Source of the DNA: Ktedonospora formicarum
GTDB taxonomy: Bacteria > Chloroflexota > Ktedonobacteria > Ktedonobacterales > Ktedonobacteraceae
Direction of reading: 5' to 3'
DNA length: 64,000 nucleotides
Assembly: GCF_016587355.1 (NCBI RefSeq)
Contig: NZ_BNJF01000005.1
Span: 1-64,000 of the forward strand
Shown here: in pieces, positions 62,138-64,000 of the stretch
Position numbering within the stretch: position 1 is the first letter of the stretch
Layout of the letters: the number at the start of each line of letters is the position of its first letter
Translations under genes and position numbers: made by a program
Notes under the pieces: generated by a model
Database searches by the model: none
What the model was told of the DNA's origin: nothing
What the model saw: only the letters and a program-made list of their open reading frames with translations

Positions 62138-62967
62138 TCAATCAGAAAAGGGAATGTGATGACTATATATTGACCGTTGGCTCAGGTACTCACCTGGGGC
62201 CAACCCGACAAATGCCTGGAAATCGTGAATGAGGTGCGCTTGATCATAATAACCACAGGTCAGCGCGATATCAGCCCAATGTACCAGAGAATCGCTCTCA
62301 AGCAAACGTAGAACTTCATTAAAGCGGTGAACACGATAGAATTGCCGGGGTGTCAGGCCCACCGCATCGCGGAAGACCCGAATGAAGCGCGTTTGGCTCA
62401 GCCCGCGCGTTCGCTCATAGCTGAAGTCGTCAGCTCATGCTCAGAATGCTGGAACTCTTTTAGTGAGAAGGTGATCACAGGATGAATATAGAGCCGCTTC
62501 AAACGCCTGAGCAAAGCCTGTTCTAGTAGAGCGAATGCCCCTTCAGGTGATCCAATCTCAAGCATTTGCTCGCGCAGTTCAAGAGCTTCATGTCCCCATA
62601 ACAGATTCAAGGAGACAATCTGATTATGCAACTCAGAGGCAGGAATGTTCAGGAAGGGAGCCACGCCACCCGGCTTAAACGACACTCCTATCACACGCTT
62701 CTGGCTGGCTGTATCGATGAGAGAAAACTCTGATCGCGCGCCACTGATAACACAACCACGACAACTCTGGAATACATCGGGGTTATACCGATCATACACT
62801 CGTATCAAGTCGTCATCCAGGTTGATAATCAGTGATGCCACGCCATCAGGCAAACGACGATCCTTTGTGTAAGACGTTCTGATGTCCTCTTCATAATACC
62901 AGAAGCGATCCACAAACTCCCCAAGAGGCGCGCCCGGAAAAAAAATACGGCTACCCACCTGGCTCAT
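62138..62967 (-). pseudogene. AraC-family regulator with a one-base frameshift in the DNA-binding domain
   Basis: Frame one (62967-62398) holds a DUF6597-type sensor domain: FVDRFWYYEED, LPDGVASLIINLDDD, GVSFKPGGVAPFLNIPASEL. It enters the AraC domain at TTSAMSERAG, then stops. Adding one base in the CGCGGGCTG run near 62402 continues as LSQTRFIRVFRDAVGLTPRQF, YRVHRFNEVLRLL, DIALTCGYYDQAHLIHDFQAF and GLAPGEYL, ending at 62138. Without the shift the product has no DNA-binding domain. Decay or assembly error. Confidence 0.8.
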
Positions 62968-63433
62968 CCTTCACTAGAACACTTGAGCTATTGCATCTCC
63001 ATGCCAAGCTTACCCCATTCCCCTCTCAAAAGCAAGGCATTTCCTAATGCTGCACCCCCCTCTGTCAAACTTGTATTTCGTAGGAAATTGTACCTATTTT
63101 ACCCTTTTATCACACCAGTATCCTTGCTATATTGAAGGCTATATATTTAAATAAACATGGATGTTGGTAAGGTATTAATGGCTTGATTTAGGACTTCTCT
63201 CCACTTGCTATTCACAAAGATCATGGCTTACAGGGTGATCTTCTAGAAACGATTCAGCAAATATCACCTGCCTTCAAAATACCTGAGCAGTGAGAGGTCT
63301 CTAACGTTAACAATGTGCTGAGCTAACCCCAAAATCAAACGACGTTCAGATAGATATGGTGAAATAGGCTCAGCGCATATTAAGTACAGTATGCCGATGG
63401 CGGAACATCGGACAAAAGTATAGGTAAAGGTTT
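62968..63433. other. Gene-free gap with promoter regions
   Basis: Divergent upstream region of the AraC and pseudokinase genes. AT-rich at 63100-63180. No gene or strong structure. Confidence 0.45.
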
Positions 63434-64000
63434 ATGGTTGGAAAATCGCCAAATGATATTGCAAATCAACCCGTAATCGACCGCTATCGACTGCTGCACT
63501 TTATACATCAAGGTGAAACCCAGTCAGTCTATCAGGCAGTGGACACCCACACGACCCGTCATGTCGCGCTCAAATTGACGCGCCTGGCACAGGTATCCAG
63601 GGGAAGATCCGAACGGCTCCAACACTTCAACCGCGCAATGGAAGAGGTTGCTGCGTTGGACCATTCCCATATCCTGCCTCTACTCGATTTTGGGGTTATG
63701 GCACCTGAACAGGTGAACCGGGAGCATGACTTTGTCTACATGGTAATGCCCCTTGTTGCGGAGCGCTCACTCGACGTCTGGTTGCATGAAAACAGGCGCC
63801 AGTCAAACGCACCAAATGCGCGACTAGAGAGCACTGAACTATTAAGTTTTGTGCGTCAGGCAGCCCAGGCTCTACAATACGCACATGAACGCAACGTGCT
63901 TCATATGGGCGTCAAACAGACAAACTTCCTGATACGACCACAAAGCGACAGCAACAGCTTCCCGCATCTGGAATTGTCAGACTTCGCGATAACACGCTTT
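63434..64000 (+). CDS. Ser/Thr protein pseudokinase, N-terminal part (runs off the window)
   Basis: 189 codons from ATG 63434 (AGGTAAAGG upstream), open at the right edge. The kinase fold is clear: YRLLHFIHQGETQSVYQAVD (glycine loop without its usual glycines), HVALKLTRLA with the Lys, EEVAALDHSHILPLLDFG and VYMVMPLV. But the catalytic loop reads VLHMGVKQTNFLI instead of HRDxKxxN, losing the catalytic Asp, and LSDFAITRF replaces DFG. It is predicted to be catalytically dead and to act by binding partners. The rest of the protein is not seen. Confidence 0.8.
   Translation, partial: MVGKSPNDIANQPVIDRYRLLHFIHQGETQSVYQAVDTHTTRHVALKLTRLAQVSRGRSERLQHFNRAMEEVAALDHSHILPLLDFGVMAPEQVNREHDFVYMVMPLVAERSLDVWLHENRRQSNAPNARLESTELLSFVRQAAQALQYAHERNVLHMGVKQTNFLIRPQSDSNSFPHLELSDFAITRF

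Noticed and set aside
1..64000. tRNA or rRNA genes
   Set aside because: No cloverleaf-type T-arm/anticodon patterns or rRNA signatures were found by eye.

Overview
The window looks like a chromosomal segment of a Ktedonobacteria-type member of the Chloroflexota. This is inferred from gene style, not from a marker gene: Hanks-type Ser/Thr kinases with long TPR-like tails, a MalT-type LuxR regulator, GH51/GH43 arabinan enzymes, many families of insertion sequence, and numerous TetR/Rrf2/HxlR/AraC regulators. No rRNA, tRNA or CRISPR array was found.

The left half (about 1-30.5 kb) is accessory DNA. A Tn7/Mu-like element (TnsB-type DDE transposase plus TnsC-type AAA ATPase) runs off the left edge and ends at 2513, where it abuts a two-gene tyrosine-recombinase module (Tn554/RIT-like). 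That module's first gene carries a +1 frameshift just before the catalytic Tyr. Two decayed relatives of the same transposase follow (about 5.9-6.5 kb and 8.6-9.97 kb); the second ends inside a kinase gene and supplies its stop codon. Next come an ISL3 relic, a clean ISAs1 copy with an 18-bp inverted repeat and 10-bp target duplication (12288-13621), ABC-transporter debris, fragments of an unrecognised DNA-binding-like protein at three loci, an ECF-like sigma factor with a small partner, a haloalkane dehalogenase, a TetR/SDR pair, an IS6 relic, an IS3 element and an IS1182 transposase.

The most unusual feature is a tandem array of three cassettes at 26.44-29.05 kb, all on the minus strand. 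Each has the same promoter (TTGGNN-17-TATACT), a conserved leader of about 270-310 nt, the same ribosome-binding site, a divergent small gene of unknown function, and a terminator with the same hairpin core. The proteins look like distant paralogues (helix, beta strands, helix, C-terminal beta strand). Three solitary genes (13.9, 17.0 and 29.6 kb) share the plan of a GC-rich short gene, long leader and near-perfect hairpin, but not the leader sequence. Two sites (8161 and 26066) carry a strong promoter followed within about 45 bp by an intrinsic terminator, suggesting a tiny RNA.

The right half (30.8-64 kb) is ordinary, densely coding chromosome. It holds a YkgJ-type Cys-cluster protein with an endonuclease/phosphatase-fold gene; an arabinose-oligosaccharide operon (LacI regulator, GH51 arabinofuranosidase, substrate-binding protein, two permeases) with palindromic operators and a 16-bp-stem terminator; an Rrf2 regulator; a heterodimeric ABC exporter; a molybdopterin-cytochrome b fusion; a secreted GH43 arabinanase; a 920-residue kinase; an isochorismatase-like hydrolase; a TetR-FAD monooxygenase operon; a LuxR/MalT regulator; a three-gene ABC-2 transporter; a cupredoxin lipoprotein operon; a quinone oxidoreductase with an HxlR regulator on an apparently leaderless mRNA; a VOC protein; a frameshifted AraC regulator; and, at the right edge, the start of a pseudokinase.

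Several genes differ from intact by one base (tyrosine recombinase, TPR kinase, AraC, and the ORF near 22.7 kb). These are either real decay or draft-assembly errors.
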